A model generated the notes under the pieces. It saw only the letters and a program-made list of their open reading frames with translations, was not told the DNA's origin and did no database searches. The position numbers were made by a program, and so were the translations under genes. Source: Duodenibacillus sp964509205 (GTDB lineage: Bacteria; Pseudomonadota; Gammaproteobacteria; Burkholderiales; Burkholderiaceae_F). Taken from it: a DNA stretch of 63,920 nt. This document shows positions 1 through 8,527 of this stretch, one piece after another (position 1 is the first letter of the stretch; each line of letters begins with the position of its first letter). The DNA is taken from assembly GCA_964509205.1 (NCBI GenBank), contig CAZDVW010000010.1, positions 1-63,920 of the forward strand. The letters are read 5' to 3'.

Positions 1-24
1 TTTTTTGCGCTCCGCTTTGCTCTG

Positions 25-49
25 CTGTCCAAAAATTTATTTTGGACAG
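25..49. repeat. Perfect inverted repeat upstream of dnaA
   Basis: Two perfect 10-base arms (CTGTCCAAAA and TTTTGGACAG) flank the loop ATTTA. No T tract follows on either strand, so it is not a convincing intrinsic terminator. It lies about 220 bases before dnaA, where origin-associated or rpmH/dnaA regulatory elements are usual. Its role is unknown. Confidence 0.5.
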
Positions 50-188
50 TAGTGAAAAAAGAAACAGTGCCTTAACCTTTTATCCCTGTGAGTTTTTTTC
101 TTGTACCAAGATTTGGTAAGCACTAGTTTCTTCTCCACTAAGAATTGTATTTATCGTTAATTTTGTAATATTTTTCAATCTTGTACCC

Positions 189-219
189 TGTGGATAACTT
201 TTCCTTTCCCCTATAGAAT
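189..219 (+). promoter_or_regulatory. dnaA promoter with overlapping perfect DnaA box
   Basis: TGTGGATAA at 189-197 is a perfect DnaA box (reverse complement TTATCCACA). Seventeen bases after its first six bases lies TATAGA at 212-217, or TAGAAT at 214-219 with TGGATA as -35. The box therefore covers the likely -35 element of the dnaA promoter, the usual arrangement for DnaA autorepression. It is the only perfect box in the 270 bases before dnaA, so this stretch alone does not look like a complete oriC. A smaller palindrome (TACCAA, GAT, TTGGTA) sits at 104-118. Confidence 0.55.
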
Positions 220-270
220 CGCCGCAAAAATCTTTCTTGATCCAGCTTATTTCACACCCCTTTTTACGTT

Positions 271-1635
271 ATGTCTGATTTCTGGTTACGCTGTCTTGAT
301 GAACTTAAAACCGAATTTTCACCTGAACTGTTTTCTACTTGGTTTGAGGAACTTCAAGCAGACGAAAGCATGCTTTCTAACGGAGAACTCAAGATTTTTG
401 TTTCTTCAAACGCAAAACTTTCTGCGCTAAAAACAGCTTATTCAAAAAAAATCTCAGAGATTGTCAACCGACTAGCAGATGGAAATATTTCGCTCTTATG
501 GTGTGTAAACCAGAACGTAAAAGGGAATGTAGCCTCTTATTCTCAAGAGGAATCTCAAGCAACCACGACGAGAACCATTAGCGATACTTCCGGTCTTCTG
601 CCCGAATTAACCTTCGAAAACTTTGTACAGGGCAAAGCAAATCAGATGGCCTTTACAGCGGCTCTACAAGTTGCTAATTGTTCTAGTAAGCCAATTTACA
701 ATCCTTTAGTTATTTACGGTGGAGTAGGGCTTGGAAAAACCCACCTAATGCATGCAATTGGTCATCAGTTTTTAAAAAACAATCCTTCTCGCCGCGTTCT
801 GTGCGTCTCCGCACAGCAATATTTAGAAGAATTTACTAGAGTCATCAGGCTCTCTAGTACAGATCAAAATCTCTATTTTCAAGCTATGCGCGACTTTGAA
901 AATCGCTATCAGAATCTTGATCTTCTTCTGATTGATGATATTCAGAGTTTTACAAATCGAAAAGGAACTCAAACAAGCTTCTTTCAAGTATTCGAACACA
1001 TGGTTCCTCACGGCAAACAGATCGTTATGACCAGTGATACGTACCCTCGTGATTTAAAAGAGGTTCAAGAACGCCTCCTAAGTCGTATAACACAAGGGAT
1101 CACAGTAGAAGTTGAGCCCCCGGAATTAGAGATGCGTGTCCAAATTCTTTTAAACAAAGCCGAGCGCTCTGGCTTATCCATGCCAGAAAATGTTGCGGAA
1201 GAAATTGCCAAACGCCTCCGAAGCAATGTCCGAGAGTTAGAAGGAGCTGTGCAACAAATTTTAGCTTTCACACATTTTCACAAGGTTCCCGTCACGCTTC
1301 AAACAGTTTCTGATGCACTAAAGAATGTTTTCCAACGCAGTCTTGTGCCTGTTACGATTGAAAGCATTCAACAATCTGTCTGCGAACATTACAAGATCAA
1401 GGTTGCTGATCTTTTATCTAAAAAAAGAACAGCGGCAATTTCACGTGCCCGTCAAGTTGCTATGTATCTTGCTAAAGAACTGACGCAAAAGAGCCTTCCA
1501 GAAATCGGTGTTATGTTTGGTGGAAAAGATCACACAACTGTTTTATACGCTTGGAGAAAAGTTTCAGGATTGCTTTCAACTGACAAAGAACTGCGTCATG
1601 ATATTCACCTTCTGAATCAGAGAATCAAGAGTTAA
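271..1635 (+). CDS. dnaA: Chromosomal replication initiator protein DnaA
   Basis: DnaA binds 9-mer boxes at oriC, melts the origin and loads DnaB helicase. The 454 residues match the family length. Domain I is at about 1-85 and a short variable linker follows. The AAA+ domain carries Walker A GGVGLGKT (150-157) and Walker B LLLIDD (218-223). The C-terminal DNA-binding helix-turn-helix has the signature GGKDHTTVLYAWRKV near 417-431. The family consensus is GGRDHTTVLHACRK, so the His and Cys after TTVL are here Tyr and Trp; the base-reading DHTTV core is intact. It starts the usual dnaA-dnaN-gyrB cluster and has an overlapping DnaA box at its promoter, which suggests autoregulation. Confidence 0.98.
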   Translation: MSDFWLRCLDELKTEFSPELFSTWFEELQADESMLSNGELKIFVSSNAKLSALKTAYSKKISEIVNRLADGNISLLWCVNQNVKGNVASYSQEESQATTTRTISDTSGLLPELTFENFVQGKANQMAFTAALQVANCSSKPIYNPLVIYGGVGLGKTHLMHAIGHQFLKNNPSRRVLCVSAQQYLEEFTRVIRLSSTDQNLYFQAMRDFENRYQNLDLLLIDDIQSFTNRKGTQTSFFQVFEHMVPHGKQIVMTSDTYPRDLKEVQERLLSRITQGITVEVEPPELEMRVQILLNKAERSGLSMPENVAEEIAKRLRSNVRELEGAVQQILAFTHFHKVPVTLQTVSDALKNVFQRSLVPVTIESIQQSVCEHYKIKVADLLSKKRTAAISRARQVAMYLAKELTQKSLPEIGVMFGGKDHTTVLYAWRKVSGLLSTDKELRHDIHLLNQRIKS

Positions 1636-1648
1636 AAAGGCATTCAAA

Positions 1649-1678
1649 TTTACACTCGATAGACTGATTTTTTATATA
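1649..1678 (+). promoter_or_regulatory. Possible dnaN promoter
   Basis: TTTACA (1649-1654) is followed after 18 bases by TATATA (1673-1678) in the dnaA-dnaN gap. The dnaN ribosome site GGAG lies about ten bases before its ATG. Spacing and match are acceptable but not strong, so dnaN may also be read through from dnaA. Confidence 0.35.
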
Positions 1679-1731
1679 GAATAGTGGAGGGTATATTCGT
1701 TTTTTAGCGGTTCTTCTGGAGATTTCTTTCT

Positions 1732-2841
1732 ATGCAATTCATTGAGTGTGGTCGCGAGGCTCTTCTCAAACCTTTGACTGTCGTCGGAGGTATTGTTGAG
1801 GGTCGTCAAACCCTTCCAATTCTTTCGAATATTTTGATTGAAAAAAGTGGGGAATCGCTGACCTTCACAACAACAGATTTAGATATACAAATCAAGACAC
1901 ATGCATCTGTTGGGGCTGGATCGGAGTCGGTTAAAGCTACCGTTCCTTCCGCAAAATTTATCTCGATTTTAAATGCTCTGCCAAAGTCTGAATCTCCTAT
2001 TTCTGTTGATATAGAAGGTAAGAAAGTCGTTCTGCAAGCAGGAATGAGCCGCTTTACTCTTGCACAGCTCAACGCAGATGAATACCCCTCTATTCCTGGA
2101 ATAGTTTCAGGGAAAAAATTTGCGATAAAGGCCTCTGCGCTGAAGTATCTTCTTCAAATGGTTCACTTTGCCATGGCACAACAAGACATTCGGTACTATC
2201 TGAATGGACTGCTTTTGGTAATCGAGAAGGATAAAGTTCGCACTGTCGCAACAGATGGTCATCGCCTGGCTTGTTGTGACACTATTTGTGAAGTTGAAAC
2301 AGAAGAGCCGGTTGAAGTAATCATTCCTCGTAAAGCAGTTTTACAACTCATGAAACTACTTCCTGACACAGATGAACTGACTCAGGTTGAAATAGGCAAT
2401 GAGCACGCATGCTTCTCTTTTGGTGATATCGAGTTTCTTACCAAATTGATTGATGGTAAGTTCCCCGACTACAACCGTGTGATTCCAACAAACAACGACA
2501 AGGTGTTCTTGATCAACCGAGAGTGCCTAATCGGTGCACTTAGGCGTGCTGCTATCCTTGCTAATGAGAAATTCAAAGGATTACGGTGGCTTATCACAAA
2601 CGGTCGACTTCAAATTCAAAGTATTAACTCTGATATGGAGGAGGCTATTGAAAATATTGAGATTAATTACACCGGAGAAAACCTTGATCTCGGTTTTAAC
2701 GTGACTTACTTGCTGGATGTTCTAAGCAATCTAAGAAATTCCGATGTCAGATTCTCTTTCTCATCAGCGCAGAGTGCTTCTCTCCTGACAATGCCGGAAA
2801 GCGAGCAATTCCGCTATGTGTTAATGCCGATGCGTATCTGA
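1732..2841 (+). CDS. dnaN: DNA polymerase III sliding clamp (beta subunit)
   Basis: DnaN forms the dimeric ring that tethers DNA polymerase III to DNA and serves as a docking hub for repair polymerases and Hda. The 369 residues match the family (E. coli 366), covering three repeats of the clamp fold. Typical segments are the start (MQFIECGREALLKPL), KFPDYNRVIP in the middle repeat, and the C-terminal YVLMPMRI, which ends in the usual VMPMRL-like strand. It sits 96 bases after dnaA in the standard order, and a stem-loop separates it from gyrB. Nothing unusual was seen. Confidence 0.98.
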   Translation: MQFIECGREALLKPLTVVGGIVEGRQTLPILSNILIEKSGESLTFTTTDLDIQIKTHASVGAGSESVKATVPSAKFISILNALPKSESPISVDIEGKKVVLQAGMSRFTLAQLNADEYPSIPGIVSGKKFAIKASALKYLLQMVHFAMAQQDIRYYLNGLLLVIEKDKVRTVATDGHRLACCDTICEVETEEPVEVIIPRKAVLQLMKLLPDTDELTQVEIGNEHACFSFGDIEFLTKLIDGKFPDYNRVIPTNNDKVFLINRECLIGALRRAAILANEKFKGLRWLITNGRLQIQSINSDMEEAIENIEINYTGENLDLGFNVTYLLDVLSNLRNSDVRFSFSSAQSASLLTMPESEQFRYVLMPMRI

Positions 2842-2866
2842 TCGGTCTCTTTGTAATTATTCTCTT

Positions 2867-2902
2867 AACGCCAACGAGAAGACTCCTTTTTTCGTTGGCG
2901 TT
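2867..2902 (+). terminator. Stem-loop between dnaN and gyrB
   Basis: Perfect 11-base arms AACGCCAACGA (2867-2877) and TCGTTGGCGTT (2892-2902) enclose a 14-base loop. The following sequence (GGATTTGTTC) has no clean T run. It may be a weak terminator or an RNA-stabilising hairpin rather than a full stop, since gyrB follows in the same direction. Confidence 0.5.
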
Positions 2903-2944
2903 GGATTTGTTCAAATACTATCTCACTGAAGAACGTCGACAAAA

Positions 2945-5491
2945 ATGGGCGACCTAGATAATAAAAAGGCAGAGGCTTCTTCTGCATACAATGAAACAAA
3001 CATCAAAATCTTAGAAGGGTTAGAAGCTGTTAGAAAACGCCCAGGAATGTACATCGGTGACACATCCGATGGATCTGGATTACACCATCTTGTTTACGAA
3101 GTTGTTGATAACTCAATCGACGAAGCTATGGCAGGTTTTGCCAAGAATATCTTCGTTACGATTCACATGGATAACTCCGTAAGCGTCATTGATGACGGTC
3201 GTGGCATTCCAACAGCCATCAAGCTTGATGATAAACACAATCCTAAGCGCTCAGCGGCCGAAATTGCCTTAACGGAATTACATGCTGGTGGCAAGTTTGA
3301 TGATAACGGCTACAAAATTTCAGGTGGTTTGCACGGCGTTGGCGTCTCCTGCGTTAATGCACTTGCGTCATGGCTCGAGCTCGTTGTTCACAGAGACGGA
3401 AGAACAAAGGCTTTGCGATTTGAACATGGCTCGGTAGTTGACAGAATTATCGAGGAAAAAGTAGATCCTACAACAGGGCAAACTTTCCGTATTTCTCCCA
3501 TGAAAGATTTAGGAGAGACATCAAAAAGGGGAACGGAGGTTCATTTTTTCCCGGATCCGGAAATTTTCATGCCCATCACAGAGTTTAATTACGACACTCT
3601 TTTGACGCGATTGAGAGAACTCTCGTACCTAAACTCCGGAGTTGATATCCAATTGTCCGATGAACGAACGGGAAAACACATTACTCTCGAAAGTGAAGGA
3701 GGAGTAAAGTCCTTTGTTTTGTTTAAAAACACGACACGCAGCCCGATTCATAAAGATCCAATTTATATTCAAAAAACAATTCAACAGAAAACAGCAAAAG
3801 ACAACAATAAAGAGGTTCCTGTTTATGTTGAAGTGGCTTTTCAATGGAACGACTCTTACAACGAGTCACTCGCAGCTTACACAAACAATATTCCGCAACG
3901 AGATGGAGGAACACACGTCACGGGCCTTAGAAATGCCATGACGCAAGTTTTCAAAAATTACATTGCAAACAACGATATTCTGAAAAAGACAGATAAATTT
4001 GAAATCTCCGGCGAAGATATGCGCGAGGGATTGACATGTGTTTTGTCTGTAAAAGTTCCGCAACCATCTTTTAGTTCTCAAACAAAAGACAAACTTGTAA
4101 CAAGTGAAGTTCAACCAGCCGTGTACTCGGCTGTCAGCGAGGGGTTATCAACCTACCTTGAAGAGCATCCGGATCAGGCAAAAGATATTTGCAACAAAAT
4201 TGTTGGTGCCGCACGAGCGAGGGAAGCAGCCCGAAAAGCGAGAGAAGTCACACGCAAACAGATCTTTGGTGGCGGACTTCCGGGAAAACTTGCCGATTGT
4301 TCCAGTAAAGACCCTGCATCCAGTGAAGTATTTCTTGTCGAGGGTGATAGTGCTGGAGGATCCGCAAAAACAGGGCGAGATCGCGAATATCAAGCAATTC
4401 TTCCGTTGCGCGGAAAAATTCTAAATGTTGAGAAAGCTTCAGTTGACAAACTTCTTGACAGTGAGCAGATCAAGACGCTTGTTTTGGCTCTTGGTACACA
4501 ACTAAAAAACGATTTTTCCCTTGAAAAACTTCGTTACCACAGAATTATTCTAATGACGGATGCCGACGTCGACGGAGCTCATATTCGAACCCTTTTACTA
4601 ACATTTTTTTATCGGCAAATGCCGCAATTAATCGAGAACGGTCACGTTTATATTGCTCAGCCACCCCTTTACGGAATTTTCACAGGTGGTCGAGATAAAA
4701 ATAATGTTGAGAAGAAGATTTACATTAAAGATGATGATGAGATGTCTCGATATCTCTTAGATATCGCTCTAAAAGACGCTGCGTTATACAGGTCAGAGGA
4801 AGACTTTAATGCAGGAGCCAGCATTCGAGGAACAGAGCTTGAGAAACTGATCACTGAATTTGAACAATCAAAAGCTGCCATTGACAGACTCAGTCAAGTC
4901 ATTGATCGCTCTGCTTTGTTAGCTATTTCATCCGGCGTATCTGTGAATCTCGACGATGAAGAAAAAGCTAAAGAGAGCGCAAGTAATCTTTCCGAAGAAA
5001 TGCGCGACCCGGAAATTAGTACAGAAGCTGAATTTAATCAGACAAAACAGTGCTGGCATTTGCGCATAAGTCACCATGTTTACGGCAATACGCATCATTC
5101 CTACATTGAGCCTGAGTTTTTGAGGTCGAAGGATTACGGTGTTTTATCTCAAGCAGCAACCATACTAAAAGGGCTTATTAAGGAAGGAGCCCGCATCGTA
5201 CGCGGTGACAATTCTCAACCTGTAAAGAACTTTGGAGAGGCTGTGCATTGGCTTCTCTCTCAAGCCGAATCTGGTGTGAGAAAACAGCGCTACAAAGGCC
5301 TTGGTGAAATGAATTCCGAAGAGCTATTTGAAACAACAATGAATCCTCAAACACGTCGTTTATTGAGAGTTCGCTTGGAAGATGCCAGCAAAGCCGACGA
5401 TATCTTCTCAATGTTAATGGGGGACGAGGTTGAACCCAGACGAGCATTCATTGAAGAAAATGCTTTATTTGCAGCAAATATTGATATTTAA
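2945..5491 (+). CDS. gyrB: DNA gyrase subunit B
   Basis: GyrB is the ATPase half of gyrase (with GyrA) and introduces negative supercoils. The GHKL ATPase domain is N-terminal (VRKRPGMYIGDT; EVVDNSIDEAMAG). The transducer domain follows, then TOPRIM with EGDSAGGSAKTGRD from about residue 466, PLRGKILNVEKA, and the DxD of MTDADVDGAHIRTL. At 848 residues it is somewhat longer than E. coli GyrB (804). The TOPRIM insert typical of proteobacterial GyrB is present around residues 640-780, and the tail contains QRYKGLGEMN. The start is the first in-frame ATG after the dnaN hairpin; the ribosome site is weak. Confidence 0.97.
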   Translation: MGDLDNKKAEASSAYNETNIKILEGLEAVRKRPGMYIGDTSDGSGLHHLVYEVVDNSIDEAMAGFAKNIFVTIHMDNSVSVIDDGRGIPTAIKLDDKHNPKRSAAEIALTELHAGGKFDDNGYKISGGLHGVGVSCVNALASWLELVVHRDGRTKALRFEHGSVVDRIIEEKVDPTTGQTFRISPMKDLGETSKRGTEVHFFPDPEIFMPITEFNYDTLLTRLRELSYLNSGVDIQLSDERTGKHITLESEGGVKSFVLFKNTTRSPIHKDPIYIQKTIQQKTAKDNNKEVPVYVEVAFQWNDSYNESLAAYTNNIPQRDGGTHVTGLRNAMTQVFKNYIANNDILKKTDKFEISGEDMREGLTCVLSVKVPQPSFSSQTKDKLVTSEVQPAVYSAVSEGLSTYLEEHPDQAKDICNKIVGAARAREAARKAREVTRKQIFGGGLPGKLADCSSKDPASSEVFLVEGDSAGGSAKTGRDREYQAILPLRGKILNVEKASVDKLLDSEQIKTLVLALGTQLKNDFSLEKLRYHRIILMTDADVDGAHIRTLLLTFFYRQMPQLIENGHVYIAQPPLYGIFTGGRDKNNVEKKIYIKDDDEMSRYLLDIALKDAALYRSEEDFNAGASIRGTELEKLITEFEQSKAAIDRLSQVIDRSALLAISSGVSVNLDDEEKAKESASNLSEEMRDPEISTEAEFNQTKQCWHLRISHHVYGNTHHSYIEPEFLRSKDYGVLSQAATILKGLIKEGARIVRGDNSQPVKNFGEAVHWLLSQAESGVRKQRYKGLGEMNSEELFETTMNPQTRRLLRVRLEDASKADDIFSMLMGDEVEPRRAFIEENALFAANIDI

Positions 5492-5505
5492 AGGAATATC
5501 AACCT

Positions 5506-6429
5506 ATGGAACCGAACAATGAACAACTTGTTATTGCGGTTTCTTCAAGAGCATTATTTGATTTAGAAGAAGAACATGCTCTGTTTGAAAAGTCTGGAAT
5601 TGAGGCATATCGTCAATTCCAGACTTTACATAAAGATGATCCTCTTGAACCAGGAGTCGCATTTCCTTTCGTCCAGCGTCTTCTTTCTCTTAACGAAATT
5701 TATGGTCCTGATTCGTTTAAGGTGATCGTAATCAGCCGCAACTCTCCGGAAACAGGACAACGTTTTTTTTCCTCTTGTCGATATTACAACCTACCGATCA
5801 AAGCAGGTGCCTTTACATCAGGGCAATCTACTTTCCCTTACCTTTCAGCCTATAACGCTTCTCTTTTTCTTAGTGCTAATAAAGAAAATGTCATAAATGC
5901 GATTAACCTTGGTCTTCCCGCTGGACTTGTGTTACCAGCTCAAATGCCAAAAGAAGAGGCTGAAAGAGAAACAGAATTGCGCATTGCTTTTGATTTTGAT
6001 GGTGTCATTGTTGATGACGAATCAGAAAAAACTTTTCAACAAGAAGGCCTTGAAGGATTTGAAAAAAGAGAACAAGAAAAAAAGACTACGCCTCATTCTC
6101 CCGGACCTTTGCATCAACTCTTTAAGAAATTAGCCAAATTCCAAGCGATAGATGAACTCAACGGGAAAGGAAATCCTTACTATAAATCCAACATTCGAGT
6201 TGCCATCGTAACAGCACGTGGAGCCCCTAGCGAACAGCGATTGATTACGACACTGAAATCCTTTGGCATGCGTGCAGCAGAATTGTTTTTATTGGATGGT
6301 ATGCCGAAAAAGAGTGTCTTAGATGCTTTTCAGCCACATATCTTCTTTGATGACCAAATCCGTCATCTCGAGGGAACAAAAAGCACAATTCCGAGCGTAT
6401 TGATCCCGTTCGGAATCCGAAATTTATAA
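5506..6429 (+). CDS. Cytosolic 5'-nucleotidase, NT5C1-like
   Basis: This HAD-superfamily enzyme resembles the vertebrate cytosolic IA/IB nucleotidases (PF06189) and probably dephosphorylates nucleoside 5'-monophosphates. The 307 residues begin with LVIAVSSRALFDLEEE and include VIVISRNSPETGQRFF and NLPIKAGAFTSGQS, all typical of this family. The catalytic motif FDFDGVIVDD, with the nucleophile Asp, is near residue 163; VTARGAP (motif II) and FFDDQIRH (motif IV) follow. It starts 14 bases after gyrB and is probably cotranscribed. The link to gyrase is positional only. Bacterial members are known in beta- and gammaproteobacteria, so the family is not exotic, but substrates in this lineage are not visible from sequence. 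Confidence 0.88.
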   Translation: MEPNNEQLVIAVSSRALFDLEEEHALFEKSGIEAYRQFQTLHKDDPLEPGVAFPFVQRLLSLNEIYGPDSFKVIVISRNSPETGQRFFSSCRYYNLPIKAGAFTSGQSTFPYLSAYNASLFLSANKENVINAINLGLPAGLVLPAQMPKEEAERETELRIAFDFDGVIVDDESEKTFQQEGLEGFEKREQEKKTTPHSPGPLHQLFKKLAKFQAIDELNGKGNPYYKSNIRVAIVTARGAPSEQRLITTLKSFGMRAAELFLLDGMPKKSVLDAFQPHIFFDDQIRHLEGTKSTIPSVLIPFGIRNL

Positions 6430-6698
6430 CTGTTATTAATATTGATTAAGAATTACAATAAAAAAACAATAACAGTAATAACAAGTGTCGTTCCTGTGGA
6501 AAAAGTAAAAAAATCGTTATTTTTTATGGGATTAGCACTTAGACAACCCCTTTAAAAACTAAGGAAAATCCTGTTAGATGATTGGTAGTTTGTGTGAGGA
6601 AAATGTTAGAAAACTTTAAAGTCAGAAAAGTTATGCAGTATCTGTGTAAGATATTCACAGAAAACTAACAAAGTTACGCACATTGTGGAGATTTAAAG
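6430..6698. other. AT-rich gap with DnaA-box-like sites
   Basis: No gene is visible in these 269 bases. They are strongly AT-rich. Against the relaxed consensus TTATNCACA, three sites have one mismatch: TGTGGAAAA (6495-6503), ATATTCACA (6651-6659) and TTACGCACA (6674-6682). Further sites with two mismatches lie at 6631, 6643 and 6684. A 9-base inverted repeat (ACTGTTATT 6429-6437; AATAACAGT 6468-6476) follows the nucleotidase stop. It could be an origin element or a DnaA-titration cluster, or simply AT-rich promoter DNA for the BON gene. Confidence 0.4.
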
Positions 6699-7343
6699 TT
6701 GAGAAAAGCTTTTATTGCTATTACATCATGTGCCTTAGTTTGCATTGTTGCAAGTGGTTGTACAGCCATTGCACTTGGCGGTGCAACTTACGCAACAACA
6801 GCAGCCGTCGGAACGATTGTCGACAGGCGGACAACAGGGACAATTGTTGATGATACGTTCCTTGAGAAAAAACTTTCGAATGAAATTGATCAAGGGCTTG
6901 GTAAGGAAAATAAGGAACACATAACTGTCACAGCTTATAACCGGCGCGTTTTGTTGACTGGGGAAGTGCCTAGCGAACAGGCGAAGTCTTTAGCGATGAC
7001 TATTGTTTCCAACAATAAAGATGTGCGCGAAGTGATTAACGAATTACGTGTTCAAGAAAATGCAGGATTTTTTGAGCGGATGGGGGACTCTGCTTTAGCC
7101 ACGAAGGTGAGAGCAAGAATCATTGCAGATCAAAAGGTTGAGCTTAACCAAATGAAGGTTGCTGTCGACAGGGGAATCGTCTATCTTATTGGAATTTTGA
7201 CAGCACAAGAAAATAAAAGAGTTTGTCAGATAGCAGCCTCAACTTCTGGAGTGGCTCGTGTTGTGTCCTGTGTTGAAATTGTTACGGAAAAAGAGACTAA
7301 AGAGCGAATGAAATTTGTTCAGGAACAACAATCAGTCCAGTAA
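6699..7343 (+). CDS. BON-domain lipoprotein, DolP/YraP-like
   Basis: This predicted outer-membrane or periplasmic lipoprotein has two BON domains, which bind phospholipid surfaces in related proteins such as E. coli DolP. The signal peptide ends in the lipobox VASGC, with the lipidated Cys at residue 21. BON1 spans about 55-115 (ITVTAYNRRVLLTGEV) and BON2 about 125-195 (VDRGIVYLIGILTAQE). The length of 214 is close to DolP (191). The start is TTG, chosen because GGAG (6687-6690) lies eight bases upstream and no suitable ATG gives a complete signal peptide. It overlaps the convergent prenyltransferase gene by 12 bases. The DolP role in envelope integrity is inferred from the family. Confidence 0.88.
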   Translation: MRKAFIAITSCALVCIVASGCTAIALGGATYATTAAVGTIVDRRTTGTIVDDTFLEKKLSNEIDQGLGKENKEHITVTAYNRRVLLTGEVPSEQAKSLAMTIVSNNKDVREVINELRVQENAGFFERMGDSALATKVRARIIADQKVELNQMKVAVDRGIVYLIGILTAQENKRVCQIAASTSGVARVVSCVEIVTEKETKERMKFVQEQQSVQ

Positions 7344-8261
7344 AGAGTATTGTAAGAAGGCCGAAAAAACAATAAGAGAAGACAAAAGTAGCGAGAACAA
7401 AAGCTCGAGTTTAACGGTTGAAAATAAGACGGAATTTAATTGGTTACCTTCTAAAATTTGAAGGTCTCTAACCAAGTTTCGGCACTTTGGCAACAATAAA
7501 AGAGTTGCTACTATTGGAAAGAGTGTTGGGCTCAGTGCTGTTATCAAGATGCAAATTAGAAAAGGAAGATATAAGAGACAGGCATAAAGTTGCCTTGTCT
7601 TTTTTCTTCCGATAACAACAGCTAATGTGTTTCTTTGAACTGAACGGTCGTGGTGGATGTCTCTGTAGTTATTGACAACGAGAACAGCACTTGCGAGTGA
7701 GCCGACTGCACATCCAGCTAAAACCACATCAAGTTCAAGCGTCTTTGTTTGCAGAAAAAAAGTCCCACCAACAGCAATAAGACCGAAAAATGTAAAGCAA
7801 ACAATTTCACTAAACGGGGTATAGGCTAAAGGCTTTGAGCCTCCCATGTAAAAATAGGCAGCGATGACAGAGCTTAAACTGATCAATACAATGATCCAGC
7901 CTCCTTGATATAAAAGATAGCCTGTATCAATGATTGTGAGTCCAATTAGAAAAAAGATTGCTTTTTCAACTTGTTGAATAGAAAGTAGCCCGAGGGATGT
8001 TGCTCGAGGAAGACCTTTTCTATTTGTTCTTTCCGCTTTTCTTTTGGTATAAGCAGCATCATTTTCCATATTAGAAATTGTTTGCATAAGAATGGAGAGT
8101 AATGCTGTTGCAAGAGCAATAGACCAATTCAAATCATGAAGATGCCAAAAGGAAAATACGAGACCGACGACAACAGGAGAAAGTGAAATTCCCCATGTTT
8201 TTGGTCTGCAACAGATTAACCAAGCTGTATATGAATTTTCTTTAGATTCTTTTGAGGTCAT
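7332..8261 (-). CDS. UbiA-family prenyltransferase, MenA-like
   Basis: This integral membrane protein of 309 residues with eight or nine hydrophobic segments resembles 1,4-dihydroxy-2-naphthoate polyprenyltransferase, which attaches the isoprenoid tail in menaquinone synthesis. The second Asp motif is complete: NNYRDIHHDRS followed by NTLAV, as in MenA. The first motif reads NMENDAAYTKRKAE where MenA has NDYGDxxKGxD, so the second and third acidic positions are Tyr and Glu; catalysis may still occur but should be tested. It overlaps ybeD by ATGA and forms the last gene of a dac-like/ybeD/menA-like operon. In many betaproteobacteria lipB follows ybeD. No other menaquinone gene is in view. Confidence 0.75.
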   Translation of the reverse strand: MTSKESKENSYTAWLICCRPKTWGISLSPVVVGLVFSFWHLHDLNWSIALATALLSILMQTISNMENDAAYTKRKAERTNRKGLPRATSLGLLSIQQVEKAIFFLIGLTIIDTGYLLYQGGWIIVLISLSSVIAAYFYMGGSKPLAYTPFSEIVCFTFFGLIAVGGTFFLQTKTLELDVVLAGCAVGSLASAVLVVNNYRDIHHDRSVQRNTLAVVIGRKKTRQLYACLLYLPFLICILITALSPTLFPIVATLLLLPKCRNLVRDLQILEGNQLNSVLFSTVKLELLFSLLLSSLIVFSAFLQYSLLD

Positions 8262-8527
8262 AAGACAAATTTCGCATCTTTCAGCGAGGTAAGCGCACGG
8301 TAGACAGAGTCTAATTGACCTTGAGAATTGACAAGAACAGAGGCTGTCAGGGATATATATTTTTTATTTTTCGAGTACTCAATTTTGACGGCAGACTCAT
8401 CAAGGCGATTGAGTACTGATCTAATCGCATCGACAGCTTCTTTCTGGAACGTGCCTGTATTATTTCCAATGATTTTTATTGGAAAAACTGTTGGAAACTC
8501 TAAAAGGGCTTTTTCTGTTTCTTTCAT
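8258..8527 (-). CDS. ybeD: DUF493 / YbeD family protein
   Basis: This small cytosolic alpha/beta protein of 89 residues belongs to the YbeD (PF04359) family, with an ACT-like fold and no defined biochemical role. The characteristic segments are FPTVFPIKIIG near the N-terminus and YISLTASVLVNSQGQLDSVYRAL in the middle; the latter is split by an expected Ser-Gln turn. It overlaps both neighbours by the four bases ATGA, so it is translationally coupled between the PBP5-like gene and the prenyltransferase. YbeD next to a dacA-type gene is a common proteobacterial arrangement, which supports the assignment. Confidence 0.85.
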   Translation of the reverse strand: MKETEKALLEFPTVFPIKIIGNNTGTFQKEAVDAIRSVLNRLDESAVKIEYSKNKKYISLTASVLVNSQGQLDSVYRALTSLKDAKFVL

